Source: Nitrospira sp. (GTDB taxonomy: Bacteria > Nitrospirota > Nitrospiria > Nitrospirales > Nitrospiraceae). From it: 11,432 nucleotides of DNA. Below the pieces are notes generated by a model. The model had not been told where the DNA came from and did not search any database. It was given only the letters and a program-made list of their open reading frames with translations. The stretch covers positions 1 to 11,432 of the forward strand of contig JAKDNQ010000054.1 of NCBI GenBank assembly GCA_030456405.1, given 5' to 3'. Position numbers and translations under genes: made by a program. Shown here piece after piece: positions 1 to 7,352 of this stretch. The number at the start of each line of letters is the position of its first letter. Positions within the stretch are counted from its first letter, which is position 1.

Positions 1-16
1 AAGGGAGGGCATGGTT

Positions 17-409
17 ATGGTGGCAGTCAAGTCGTTCATGGTTCCGAGAGAGAAGTTTGTGACAATAGAGCGGGATACCGATGTGCAGACAGCGGCACGG
101 ATCATGCGTGATCGGGGCATCGGCAGCCTCTTTGTGACGAATGGGAAGGAGATTATCGGCATCCTGACGGATACCGACATGGTCCGACGTGTGGTTGCGG
201 CCGGAGCGGATACCCACAAGACGCCGGTTGAACAGGTGATGTCGGCCCCTATCATGACGATCGAAGAGAATAAGACCCTCTTAGACGCCAACGATCTCAT
301 GGCCAAAACACACATTCGCCATCTTGGCGTCACGCAGGATGGCAAATTAGTCGGTTTGATTTCTGTGCGGGATCTCGTTCTGTTTTTGACGAATCTCCCG
401 AGGAAGTAA
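17..409 (+). CDS. Two-CBS-domain protein (tandem CBS pair)
   Basis: A small protein of about 130 aa made almost entirely of two CBS domains, roughly residues 7-60 and 74-125. The repeats show the usual CBS pattern: a V/M-T-I strand, an alternating helix ([32 protein letters not shown]), then a G-x-[IL]-x-G-[IL]-[IL]-[ST]-x-x-D-[ML]-V turn. Such pairs usually bind adenine nucleotides (AMP, ATP, SAM) and regulate a partner; no catalytic domain is present, so partner and ligand are unknown. The start is uncertain. An in-frame ATG at 11 lies only 2 nt after GGAGG (4-8), whereas ATG 17 is 8 nt away, the normal spacing, so 17 is preferred; GTG 20 is also possible. Its end carries the Shine-Dalgarno sequence of hemB, 4 nt downstream, so it is probably co-transcribed with hemB. 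Family assignment is firm; the physiological role is not. Confidence 0.9.
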   Translation: MVAVKSFMVPREKFVTIERDTDVQTAARIMRDRGIGSLFVTNGKEIIGILTDTDMVRRVVAAGADTHKTPVEQVMSAPIMTIEENKTLLDANDLMAKTHIRHLGVTQDGKLVGLISVRDLVLFLTNLPRK

Positions 410-413
410 TCTG

Positions 414-1385
414 ATGGCTTTTCCAATACAGCGGCTCAGGCGGCTGCGGCAGCATGAGGGCTTTCGCCGAATGGTGCGGGAGACGAGCCTAACCCCATCC
501 GATTTCATCTACCCGCTGTTCGTCGTCGAAGGGCGGGATCGAAGAGAAGAGATTGCCTCGATGCCAGGCCAGTTCAGGCTTTCGGTCGATCTCTTGGTAA
601 AAGAGGCCGGTGAGATCGCGGCGTTGGGCATTCCCGCCATCATCCTCTTTGGGATTCCCAACCGGAAAGATGGTCGAGGGAGTTCGGGGTTTGATCCAAA
701 CGGCATCGTGCAGCGGGCTGTCAAAGCGGTAAAGAACCAAGTGCCGGGGCTGATGGTCATGACCGATGTCTGCATTGATGAATATACCGATCATGGCCAT
801 TGCGGTATCGTCAAGGACGGACGCATTCTCAACGACGAAACGCTGGAGTGTCTTTGCGCGATGGCGAGGACTCACGCACAAGCCGGCGCCGACATGGTCG
901 CTCCGTCCGATATGATGGATGGACGGGTGGGGGCGATCCGGGCGGACCTGGACCAGGCGGGTTTTTCAGAAATGCCCATTATGGCCTACGCGGCTAAATT
1001 TGCCTCGTGTTTTTATGCGCCATTTCGCGATGCCGCTGGTTCAAGCCCTCAATTCGGCGATCGGCAATCGTACCAGATGGATCCTGCCAATCGTCGGGAA
1101 GCGCTTCGGGAAATCGCGCTCGATGTTGAAGAAGGGGCCGACATCATCATGGTGAAACCGGCGCTGCCATATCTCGATATCATTGCCGCTGCCAGAGCGC
1201 AGATGTTATTGCCGGTGGCGGCCTACCAAGTGAGTGGAGAATACAGCATGATCAAAGCAGCCGCCAACGCCGGCTGGCTCGATGAATCGCGCGCTATGAT
1301 GGAATCGTTGCTCTCGATCAAACGGGCCGGTGCAGATCTTATTCTGACCTACTTCGCTAAAGACGCCGCTCGTCTCCTTGGCTGA
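414..1385 (+). CDS. hemB: Delta-aminolevulinic acid dehydratase (porphobilinogen synthase)
   Basis: HemB condenses two 5-aminolevulinate molecules to porphobilinogen, the first common step of heme and related tetrapyrroles, in the cytoplasm. The 323-aa product has normal family length and is full: N-terminal arm with RRLR, the active-site segment [18 protein letters not shown] (189-206) with Schiff-base Lys195, and [13 protein letters not shown] (243-255) with the second Lys248. The substrate-binding C-terminal part [10 protein letters not shown] (271-280) is also present. The metal-site segment (about 118-131) reads [14 protein letters not shown]: ligand positions are Cys120, Asp122 and Cys130, where zinc enzymes have three Cys and Mg-type enzymes have Ala/Asp/Asp. 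The start ATG is supported by GAGGAAG at 400-406, 7 nt upstream, inside the end of the CBS gene. ribF begins 5 nt after the stop. Confidence 0.98.
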   Translation: MAFPIQRLRRLRQHEGFRRMVRETSLTPSDFIYPLFVVEGRDRREEIASMPGQFRLSVDLLVKEAGEIAALGIPAIILFGIPNRKDGRGSSGFDPNGIVQRAVKAVKNQVPGLMVMTDVCIDEYTDHGHCGIVKDGRILNDETLECLCAMARTHAQAGADMVAPSDMMDGRVGAIRADLDQAGFSEMPIMAYAAKFASCFYAPFRDAAGSSPQFGDRQSYQMDPANRREALREIALDVEEGADIIMVKPALPYLDIIAAARAQMLLPVAAYQVSGEYSMIKAAANAGWLDESRAMMESLLSIKRAGADLILTYFAKDAARLLG

Positions 1386-1390
1386 CAATC

Positions 1391-2335
1391 ATGCTGAAAG
1401 TGACGCGTGGGTTATCCGGCAAGTGTACACGCGCCTATCCAGTCGCCACGATCGGGAATTTCGACGGCCACCATCTGGGCCATCGTGCGTTGCTGCAGAC
1501 GGTGGTCGAGACGGCTCGAAACGCACAGGGAACGGCGCTCGTCTTGACCTTCGAACCGCATCCGGTAAAAATCCTGGCGCCCCGTGTCGATCTTCGTTTT
1601 CTCACCAGTCCAGCGGAAAAGCTTGCGCATCTCGAATCCGCAGGGATCGACGAAGTGGTTTTTCTGGACTTTACCCCTGCCTTCGCAGGCATGAGTCCGA
1701 ATCAATTTGTGGAAGATATCCTGCATCGGTCGCTCGCCCTATCGGAACTGTTTGTAGGCAATCATTTTGCGTTTGGGAAAGGACGGGCAGGGCGTATCGA
1801 TGACCTCGTGCGCTTCGGAGAGCAGTACGGATTTCTCGTGCATCCTGTGACTCCCGTGGTGATTGAGGGGGACGTGGTAAGCTCCAGTAGGATTCGCCGT
1901 ATTATTCAAGAAGGCAATATGGAGCAGGCAACCCTCTTGCTCGGACGCGTCTATGGGATTCGAGGGACTGTGGTGCATGGGACGCATCAGGGGCAGGCGA
2001 TGGGGTGGCCTACAGCCAATCTTCGCATCCCTGCCGATCGTGTCGTGCCCCCTGATGGAGTGTATGCTGCGAGGACGATCCACGCCGGTCAGATCTTTGA
2101 TGCGATTGCCTACATTGGAACGAGACCGACCTTTCGAGTGGGCGAGCGGTTGATCGAAGTCAATCTGTTGGATCAGAACAGCGATCTGTACGGCCAGGAA
2201 ATTACTGTGCAGTTTGTGGCACGGGTACGCGGCGATCACACCTTTGCATCGGCCGATGAGCTATCGAAGCAAATTGCGCATGACGTGGAGCAGGCACGCA
2301 TCAGTTTACGGCGTATTCCGCAGGGAGTTCAGTAG
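1391..2335 (+). CDS. ribF: Bifunctional riboflavin kinase / FAD synthetase
   Basis: RibF phosphorylates riboflavin to FMN and adenylylates FMN to FAD. The 314-aa protein has both domains. The N-terminal FMN adenylyltransferase (about 15-180) shows GNFDGHHLGH (22-31), FEPHP (54-58) and SSSRIRRI (164-171). The C-terminal riboflavin kinase (about 185-308) shows GTVVHGTHQG (192-201) leading to PTAN (207-210), then DGVYAA (222-227), YIGTRPTF (241-248), IEVNLLD (255-261) and the LYGQEI strand (266-271). Odd points: the usual DGVH is DGHH, and the usual VGxDFxFG reads VGNHFAFG (122-129). There is no clear Shine-Dalgarno before ATG 1391; with hemB ending only 5 nt upstream, translation probably depends on coupling to hemB. 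tilS follows directly. The call is firm on domain architecture. Confidence 0.97.
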   Translation: MLKVTRGLSGKCTRAYPVATIGNFDGHHLGHRALLQTVVETARNAQGTALVLTFEPHPVKILAPRVDLRFLTSPAEKLAHLESAGIDEVVFLDFTPAFAGMSPNQFVEDILHRSLALSELFVGNHFAFGKGRAGRIDDLVRFGEQYGFLVHPVTPVVIEGDVVSSSRIRRIIQEGNMEQATLLLGRVYGIRGTVVHGTHQGQAMGWPTANLRIPADRVVPPDGVYAARTIHAGQIFDAIAYIGTRPTFRVGERLIEVNLLDQNSDLYGQEITVQFVARVRGDHTFASADELSKQIAHDVEQARISLRRIPQGVQ

Positions 2336-2336
2336 C

Positions 2337-3818
2337 ATGGCTGCTGAGACGACGATCATGAAGCCGAATTCCAAGCCCGCCGCCCGACGCGTGTTGTTGG
2401 CCCAGCTTGTTCGGACGGTGCGGCAGCATCAGCTGTTCGTTTCCGGTCATCACGTATTGGTAGCTGTGTCGGGTGGGCCAGACTCGATTGCGTTGTTGTC
2501 ACTCCTCCATCGCTTGGCCCCCTCCTGGCGGCTCACCCTGACGGTGGTCCATTGTAACTATGGATTACGTGGAGGGGAATCCGACGCCGATGAATCTTTT
2601 ATCCGCACATTCTGCGGGGAACGACAGTTGAACCTTGTTGTCCACCGCCCCTCGTTGGCCAAGCGGCGGCAGAGATCGTCGCTTCAAGCTGCCGCACGTG
2701 AGGCACGGTATGGCTTCATGAAACAATTGGCTTACGAACTAGGGGCTGATCGCATTGCGGTCGGTCATACTGCCGATGACCAGGCTGAAACGGTACTCAT
2801 GTGGTTATTGAGAGGGGCTGGCATGACCGGGTTAGCAGGAATGTCGTACGCTCGTGAAGACGGGATTATTCGGCCTCTTCTCGCAGCCTCTCGCAAAGAG
2901 GTGATCGCATATCTGGATCATGAAGGGCTGACCTATCGGCGTGATTCGAGTAACGAGCAAACACTTTATCATCGCAATCGGATTAGGAAGGAACTGTTCC
3001 CTGTTCTCACACAGTTAGCGCCGGCTGCTGTGCGTGTGCTGCGGCGGCAGGCGGATTTGCTACGAGAGGACGAACATTTCTTGGAAAGTGTAACAGGTAC
3101 CCTAGTGAGCGCACTCGTCAGCCGTGAATCAAATGGTGTGCAACGGGTCGATCATCGAGCCTTCATCGAGTTGCCGATTGCGCTTCAACGGCGGGTTGCT
3201 CGAGCCATTTTACGAACGTATGATGAAGAGGGGCGCGCGAGCAGCCTTGCGGTCGTGGAATCAGTTCGATGTGTCTTTCTGAAGGAGGTGAACGGAACTC
3301 GGTTGGTGTTGAAGCAGGTCGTCGTGACGCTGGATCAAGGTGTGGTGCGATTTAGCCCAGCAGGGAGAGGTCGCAGCAATCCGATCGATGCAGACCAAAA
3401 CAAGAAAGAAGTACGTACGGTTTCGGCGCCTTCAACGGTCTCGTGGGCTGGAACGAATCAGGAAATTCATGTACAACGTATGACTCGTCATGCAGTCGAT
3501 GAGCTAGAGAGGCTTCCTACACAAGATGTGGCATTGTTCGATGCCGACCGGTTTTCTGAGCCCTTGGTCGTTCGCGCATGGCAGGCCGGCGATCGATTTT
3601 TTCCCTATGGGATGAAGGGAAAGAGCAAGAAGTTGCAAGACCTCTTTACTGATAGGAAAGTGGCTCGCCATGAACGAGGGAAGGTTCCACTATTAGTGGC
3701 GCCAGAGGGGATTCTCTGGGTGGTGGGAATGCGGCAGGATGAGCGGTTTGTCGTTCGTAGCGGGACGACACAGTGTTTAGTTGTCTCGGTGCATAACCGG
3801 GCGAGAGAGAGGGAGTAA
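2337..3818 (+). CDS. tilS: tRNA(Ile)-lysidine synthetase
   Basis: TilS uses ATP and lysine to convert C34 of the CAU-anticodon tRNA-Ile to lysidine, so that the tRNA is charged with Ile and reads AUA; it is normally essential. The N-type ATP pyrophosphatase domain carries the PP-loop SGGPDS (45-50), then CNYGLRG (73-79), GHTADDQAETV (143-153) and RRDSSNE (201-207). The C-terminal TilS domain is recognisable at WQAGDRFFPYGMKG (415-428) and KKLQDLFTDRKV (431-442). At 493 aa it is complete and on the long side. The frame is open upstream to ATG 2214, which would add 41 residues inside ribF; that start was rejected because the extension lacks family features and ATG 2337 has AGGGAG (2322-2327) 9 nt upstream and lies one base after the ribF stop. 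hpt follows 6 nt later. Confidence 0.97.
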   Translation: MAAETTIMKPNSKPAARRVLLAQLVRTVRQHQLFVSGHHVLVAVSGGPDSIALLSLLHRLAPSWRLTLTVVHCNYGLRGGESDADESFIRTFCGERQLNLVVHRPSLAKRRQRSSLQAAAREARYGFMKQLAYELGADRIAVGHTADDQAETVLMWLLRGAGMTGLAGMSYAREDGIIRPLLAASRKEVIAYLDHEGLTYRRDSSNEQTLYHRNRIRKELFPVLTQLAPAAVRVLRRQADLLREDEHFLESVTGTLVSALVSRESNGVQRVDHRAFIELPIALQRRVARAILRTYDEEGRASSLAVVESVRCVFLKEVNGTRLVLKQVVVTLDQGVVRFSPAGRGRSNPIDADQNKKEVRTVSAPSTVSWAGTNQEIHVQRMTRHAVDELERLPTQDVALFDADRFSEPLVVRAWQAGDRFFPYGMKGKSKKLQDLFTDRKVARHERGKVPLLVAPEGILWVVGMRQDERFVVRSGTTQCLVVSVHNRARERE

Positions 3819-3824
3819 GGGAGT

Positions 3825-4373
3825 ATGGAACGGATCTTCGGTCGACCGATGGTGACACAAGAAGAAATGCGAGCTCGGATTCGTGAGTTGGGTAAGCAGA
3901 TCACGACCGATTATGCTGGAATGGATTGTGTTTTGGTGGGAGTATTGAAGGGAGCCTATGCCTTCTATGCCGATCTGTCTCGCGCAATTAGAATTCCCAT
4001 GCGGGTAGATTTTCTTATGGTGACCAGTGAAGGGTCTCAGACAACATCATCAGGCAAGGTAAAAACAGTTAAAATGGTGACCGAGTTGACCGAGGACATC
4101 AAAGGGAAAGACGTGTTGCTGGTGGAGGACATCGTCGACTCCGGGCTCACAGCTCAGTACTTGGTCAAGACGTTGGCGAAAAAAAAGCCTCGGTCAATTA
4201 AGGTTTGCACCTTGCTGAGTAAGCCAGAACGTCGAGTGGTCAATGTCACCATCGATTACGTAGGGTTCGAGATTTCCGATAAATATGTCGTGGGCTACGG
4301 GCTCGATTATCAGCAGAAGTACCGGAACCTTCCCTATCTGGCTGTATTGGATGTGGAGGGAGATCAAGAGTAA
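3825..4373 (+). CDS. hpt: Hypoxanthine phosphoribosyltransferase
   Basis: A type I phosphoribosyltransferase that joins hypoxanthine (and often guanine) to PRPP, giving IMP or GMP in purine salvage. The 182-aa product is the standard bacterial length. The PRPP-binding signature VEDIVDSGLT is at 100-109; the loop GVLKGAYAF at 39-47, the flexible-loop segment around MVTSEGSQTTSSGKV (65-79), and the purine-pocket region VGFEISDKYVVGYGLD (146-161) all fit Hpt rather than Apt or PyrE. GGGAG at 3811-3815, inside the tilS end, is 9 nt before the ATG. The tilS-hpt pairing, followed by ftsH, is a widely conserved arrangement and supports the call. Exact preference between hypoxanthine and guanine cannot be read from sequence. 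Confidence 0.96.
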   Translation: MERIFGRPMVTQEEMRARIRELGKQITTDYAGMDCVLVGVLKGAYAFYADLSRAIRIPMRVDFLMVTSEGSQTTSSGKVKTVKMVTELTEDIKGKDVLLVEDIVDSGLTAQYLVKTLAKKKPRSIKVCTLLSKPERRVVNVTIDYVGFEISDKYVVGYGLDYQQKYRNLPYLAVLDVEGDQE

Positions 4374-4387
4374 GGCTTTGATCTCAC

Positions 4388-4424
4388 GGTTGTCAGTATG
4401 AAGGCACCTGTGATAACATCACTT
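4388..4424 (+). promoter_or_regulatory. Candidate sigma-70-type promoter and overlapping dyad upstream of ftsH
   Basis: In the 101-bp gap between hpt and ftsH, TTGTCA (4390-4395, 5 of 6 matches to the -35 consensus) is followed after 16 nt by GATAAC (4412-4417, 4 of 6 matches to -10). The -10 is embedded in a perfect dyad, GTGAT-AAC-ATCAC (4410-4422), which could be an operator. This would give ftsH its own promoter, with a leader of about 50 nt. Matching short consensus hexamers by eye is weak evidence, and the organism's promoter preferences are not known. Confidence 0.3.
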
Positions 4425-4478
4425 ACGTTGATGGTTGTTCTGACCATAAGCGTGCCGTCCACAAGGAGATCTGGATGA
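4398..4478 (+). CDS. Possible small leader ORF overlapping the ftsH start (26 aa)
   Basis: An ATG at 4398 opens 26 codons ending in TGA at 4476-4478, so the stop and the ftsH start overlap as ATGA. The peptide begins [15 protein letters not shown] and ends with STRRSG: one Lys, then a hydrophobic stretch, resembling a signal peptide or a single membrane segment. It lies in the same frame as hpt, beyond the hpt stop. No good Shine-Dalgarno precedes it. If transcription starts at the candidate promoter in this gap, ATG 4398 would lie upstream of the message and only an internal ATG at 4431 would remain. I do not recognise a family. It may be chance; the stop-start overlap is the main reason to list it. 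Confidence 0.2.
   Translation: MKAPVITSLTLMVVLTISVPSTRRSG
4463..4468 (+). promoter_or_regulatory. Ribosome binding site of ftsH
   Basis: AAGGAG lies 6 nt before ATG 4475. It is one of the strongest Shine-Dalgarno matches in the window and fixes the ftsH start. Confidence 0.75.
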
Positions 4479-6286
4479 ATTCCAGGACAAAGAATATACT
4501 TTTCTGGGTGGTTGTCGGCCTCTTCATGATTTTGCTGTTCAACCTATTCAGCGTGCCGCACCACGAGCCGGAAGAAGATGTGATTTTTAGTGAGTTCATG
4601 ACCAAACTCGATAAGGGCGACGTCGAGCGTGTCATCATCAAATCCAGTCACATCAGCGCCATCCTGAAAGACAAAACTCGTATTCGAACCTATTCGGTAG
4701 AATATCCTGAATTGGTGCAGGTCTTGCGGGACAAGGGGGTGCAGATTGAGGCGAAGCCGCCGGACGAAAGTCCATGGTACATTACCTTCCTTGTGACCTG
4801 GGGACCGTTTGTCCTGTTCCTGGGTTTGTGGTTCTTCTTGATGCGGCAAATGCAGATGGGGGGCAATAAGGCCCTTTCATTTGGAAAAAGCCGCGCCCGT
4901 TTGCTGACGGAAGAGCGTAAAAAGGTTTTGTTCGCCGATGTGGCTGGCGTTGATGAAGCCAAGAATGAAGTGCTTGAGATTATTGAGTTTCTCAAGGATC
5001 CACGCAAATTTCAAAAGCTCGGCGGACGTATTCCCAAAGGTGTCTTGATCGTCGGCCCGCCAGGTACAGGGAAAACGCTATTGGCCAAGGCCATTGCCGG
5101 CGAAGCCAATGTGCCGTTCTTCAGTATCAGTGGATCGGACTTCGTTGAAATGTTTGTCGGCGTTGGAGCGTCTCGTGTTCGTGATCTGTTCGAGCAGGGG
5201 AAAAAGCATGCGCCCTGCATTATTTTTATCGACGAAATCGATGCCGTCGGCCGGCTTCGTGGAGCAGGGTTGGGTGGAGGCCATGATGAGCGTGAACAGA
5301 CGCTCAATCAATTGCTCGTCGAGATGGATGGGTTCGATACGACAGAAGGTGTGATCTTGGTCGCAGCGACCAACCGGCCGGATGTTCTCGATCCCGCCTT
5401 GCTCAGACCGGGGCGTTTTGATCGGCAAGTTGTGGTGAATCGACCGGACATGCGCGGGCGTATCGAGGTTCTCCAGGTGCATACAAAGAAAGTTCCGATT
5501 GCGGCGAACGTAGAGTTGGAAAAAATCGCGCGCGGCACTCCGGGATTTTCAGGCGCCGATCTGGAAAACTTGGTCAATGAAGCGGCCCTCTGGGCTGCGA
5601 GACTCAACAAAAAAGAAGTCGAAGTCATCGACTTTGAGATGGCTAAAGATAAGGTGCTGATGGGGGCAGAGCGAAAGAGTATGTTCTTGAGCGACGAGGA
5701 GAAAAGGACAACGGCTTATCATGAAGCCGGGCACACGTTGATCGCCAAGTTGCTTCCTGGAACGGATCCCGTACACAAAGTCACCATTATTCCTCGGGGC
5801 CGCGCCTTGGGCGTCACGATGCAGCTCCCCACCGATGACCGGCACGGCTATTCAAAGGGATATTTGCTCAACCAGCTTGCCATTCTCATGGGAGGGCGTG
5901 TGGCGGAAGAGTTGGTTCTGAAAGAGATGACGACTGGAGCGGGAAACGATATAGAGCGCGCGACGGACCTTGCGAGGAAGATGGTTTGTGAATGGGGCAT
6001 GAGCGAAAAGATGGGACCCCTGACGTTCGGCAAACAAAACGAACAAATTTTTCTTGGGCGGGAGATGGGGAGTTCGCGCGATTTCAGCGATCAAATAGCC
6101 ATGGAGATCGACCAGGAAGTCAGGCGGCTTGTGACGGAAAACTATGAGCGGGCGAAGCGGCTGCTTACGGAAAACATGGCCAGCCTGAAGCGTTTGGCGG
6201 AAGCCCTCTTAGAGAAAGAAGTACTCGACGGACCCGACATTGATCACATTCTTACGCAATCCACATCCCAACCAGTTCCTGCCTAA
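4475..6286 (+). CDS. ftsH: ATP-dependent zinc metalloprotease FtsH
   Basis: FtsH is a hexameric inner-membrane AAA+ protease that degrades unassembled membrane proteins and selected cytoplasmic regulators. The 603-aa protein is complete. Transmembrane segments at about 8-26 and 102-123 enclose a small periplasmic domain. The AAA+ module has Walker A GPPGTGKT (194-201), pore loop MFVG (226-229), Walker B IIFIDEID (249-256), and a second region of homology from ATNRPD to RPGRFDR (298-317). The M41 protease domain has HEAGH (416-420) with catalytic Glu417, and the third zinc ligand Asp492 in GNDIERAT. The C-terminal tail is short. It is separated by 101 bp from hpt and 187 bp from folP, so it may be a separate transcript, although tilS-hpt-ftsH and ftsH-folP-glmM are both known conserved neighbourhoods. 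The usual GRQRGAG or similar motif reads GRLRGAG (259-265), a minor change. Confidence 0.98.
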   Translation: MNSRTKNILFWVVVGLFMILLFNLFSVPHHEPEEDVIFSEFMTKLDKGDVERVIIKSSHISAILKDKTRIRTYSVEYPELVQVLRDKGVQIEAKPPDESPWYITFLVTWGPFVLFLGLWFFLMRQMQMGGNKALSFGKSRARLLTEERKKVLFADVAGVDEAKNEVLEIIEFLKDPRKFQKLGGRIPKGVLIVGPPGTGKTLLAKAIAGEANVPFFSISGSDFVEMFVGVGASRVRDLFEQGKKHAPCIIFIDEIDAVGRLRGAGLGGGHDEREQTLNQLLVEMDGFDTTEGVILVAATNRPDVLDPALLRPGRFDRQVVVNRPDMRGRIEVLQVHTKKVPIAANVELEKIARGTPGFSGADLENLVNEAALWAARLNKKEVEVIDFEMAKDKVLMGAERKSMFLSDEEKRTTAYHEAGHTLIAKLLPGTDPVHKVTIIPRGRALGVTMQLPTDDRHGYSKGYLLNQLAILMGGRVAEELVLKEMTTGAGNDIERATDLARKMVCEWGMSEKMGPLTFGKQNEQIFLGREMGSSRDFSDQIAMEIDQEVRRLVTENYERAKRLLTENMASLKRLAEALLEKEVLDGPDIDHILTQSTSQPVPA

Positions 6287-6303
6287 TTTCCTGTATCGCT
6301 GAT

Positions 6304-6338
6304 CCCGTGGCGCCATTTCAGGGCATTGGCGCCACGGG
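6304..6338 (+). terminator. Perfect 12-bp stem-loop after ftsH, no U tract
   Basis: CCCGTGGCGCCA (6304-6315) and TGGCGCCACGGG (6327-6338) pair perfectly over 12 bp with an 11-nt loop, starting 18 nt after the ftsH stop. Position and strength suggest a 3'-end element of the ftsH message. It is followed by GCAGTATATC rather than a run of T, so it is not a textbook intrinsic terminator. It could instead protect or process the mRNA 3' end or work with Rho. The inverted repeat itself is certain; the terminator role is inferred. Confidence 0.5.
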
Positions 6339-6380
6339 GCAGTATATCTAAAAGGCAACAGTCGGAGAAGGGAGTCCTTC

Positions 6381-6440
6381 TTGTATAGTACGTGTTGTAT
6401 CCTGTACAACCACGCCAGGTGGACGGTTCTGTTACAGGAC
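6381..6440 (+). promoter_or_regulatory. Structured leader upstream of folP with alternative hairpins
   Basis: GTTGTA (6394-6399) and TACAAC (6405-6410) form a 6-bp dyad with a 5-nt spacer, extendable to 6391-6414 with one bulged C. The overlapping TCCTGTA (6400-6406) is also complementary to TACAGGA (6433-6439), with AACC/GGTT (6408-6411 with 6425-6428) as a possible inner stem. The two foldings share bases and exclude each other. TATAGT (6384-6389) just upstream resembles a -10 box, but no good -35 is visible. This may be an operator, an attenuator or chance complementarity. The rest of the 187-bp gap holds the ftsH 3' hairpin and no supportable gene. Confidence 0.3.
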
Positions 6441-6473
6441 AGTCTCTTCATGCGCCGCCTCATGTGAGAACCT

Positions 6474-7352
6474 ATGATTTTGACCAGACAGGCAAAAGAT
6501 CGGCTGATTGAATTTTCTGGCCGACCATTGATTATGGGTGTGGTGAATGTGACGCCTGATTCATTCTTCGATGGCGGACGCTATTTGGATACCGCTGCTG
6601 CTGTAGCGCATGCCCTTCAATTAGTAGAAGAAGGGGCCGATTTGTTGGATATCGGCGCAGAGTCGACGCGTCCTGGCGCCGATGTCGTAAACGAGGCAGA
6701 AGAATATCGTCGTGCGATTCCCGTCGTAACCGCAGTAGCAAAAGCCGTTACTATTCCGATTTCAATCGATACCTCCAAAGCCGCTGTTGCACGCGCGGCA
6801 CTAGACGCGGGAGCGGTTCTCGTGAACGATGTCACGGCGCTGCGCGGCGACCCTGTCATGGTCGATGTGGTCGCCCGAGCGGAAGCCGGAATCGTTCTGA
6901 TGCATATGGCGGGAACGCCGCGTACAATGCAGCAGGCTCCACGCTACGACGATGTGGTCGAGGAAATCTCGGTATTTTTCGAGGAACGAATCCGTTTTGC
7001 AATGGCACATGGTATCGCACGAAGACAGATCATTCTTGATCCAGGTATCGGATTTGGTAAACTGCTGACACATAACCTTACGCTGTTAGCCCAATTGAAC
7101 CGCTTCGAAAAATTTGAATGCCCATTGTTGGTTGGTGTCTCACAGAAGGGGTTCCTTGGGCAACTCCTAGATCGTCCGGTGCAAGAACGTCAGTGGGGGA
7201 CGGCGGCAGCGGTGGCGATGGCAGTTGATCGTGGGGCTGGAATCCTTCGTGTTCACGATGTCAGGGCCATGAAAGATGTGGTGCGAGTGACAGCAGCGAT
7301 TAATCAGAATAGTCAACGGACGACCATGTCCATGAAAGCACAACATGCGTAA
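6474..7352 (+). CDS. folP: Dihydropteroate synthase
   Basis: FolP condenses 6-hydroxymethyl-7,8-dihydropterin pyrophosphate with p-aminobenzoate to give dihydropteroate, a step of folate synthesis and the target of sulfonamides. The 292-aa TIM-barrel protein has [15 protein letters not shown] (21-35), [11 protein letters not shown] (59-69), SIDTSKA (97-103), [10 protein letters not shown] (117-126), [10 protein letters not shown] (144-153), LDPGIGFGK (188-196) and RVHDV (259-263). The usual SRKS motif near the pterin/pABA pocket is SQKG (223-226): the conserved Lys is kept, while Arg and Ser are changed. The ribosome binding site is weak (TGAGA at 6465-6469). The last 8 nt overlap the glmM start. 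There is a short C-terminal tail rich in Gln, Ser and Met past the barrel. The ftsH-folP-glmM order is also that of E. coli. Confidence 0.97.
   Translation: MILTRQAKDRLIEFSGRPLIMGVVNVTPDSFFDGGRYLDTAAAVAHALQLVEEGADLLDIGAESTRPGADVVNEAEEYRRAIPVVTAVAKAVTIPISIDTSKAAVARAALDAGAVLVNDVTALRGDPVMVDVVARAEAGIVLMHMAGTPRTMQQAPRYDDVVEEISVFFEERIRFAMAHGIARRQIILDPGIGFGKLLTHNLTLLAQLNRFEKFECPLLVGVSQKGFLGQLLDRPVQERQWGTAAAVAMAVDRGAGILRVHDVRAMKDVVRVTAAINQNSQRTTMSMKAQHA

Noticed and set aside
1378..1803. 141-codon + strand ORF across the start of ribF
   Set aside because: It is in a different frame from ribF, has no recognisable motif and a skewed Arg/Ser-rich composition. The ribF frame has clear domain motifs.
1739..2239. 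166-codon - strand ORF opposite ribF
   Set aside because: It is antisense to the riboflavin kinase domain, shows no family features and has no ribosome binding site that I can see. It is a shadow of the real gene.
2214..2336. Upstream in-frame extension of tilS (41 extra codons from ATG 2214)
   Set aside because: It lies wholly inside ribF and adds no recognisable family sequence. ATG 2337 has a good Shine-Dalgarno and sits right after the ribF stop.
6209..6463. 84-codon - strand ORF spanning the ftsH end and the ftsH-folP gap
   Set aside because: Nearly a third is antisense to ftsH and it runs through the inverted repeat. The translation has no recognisable motif.
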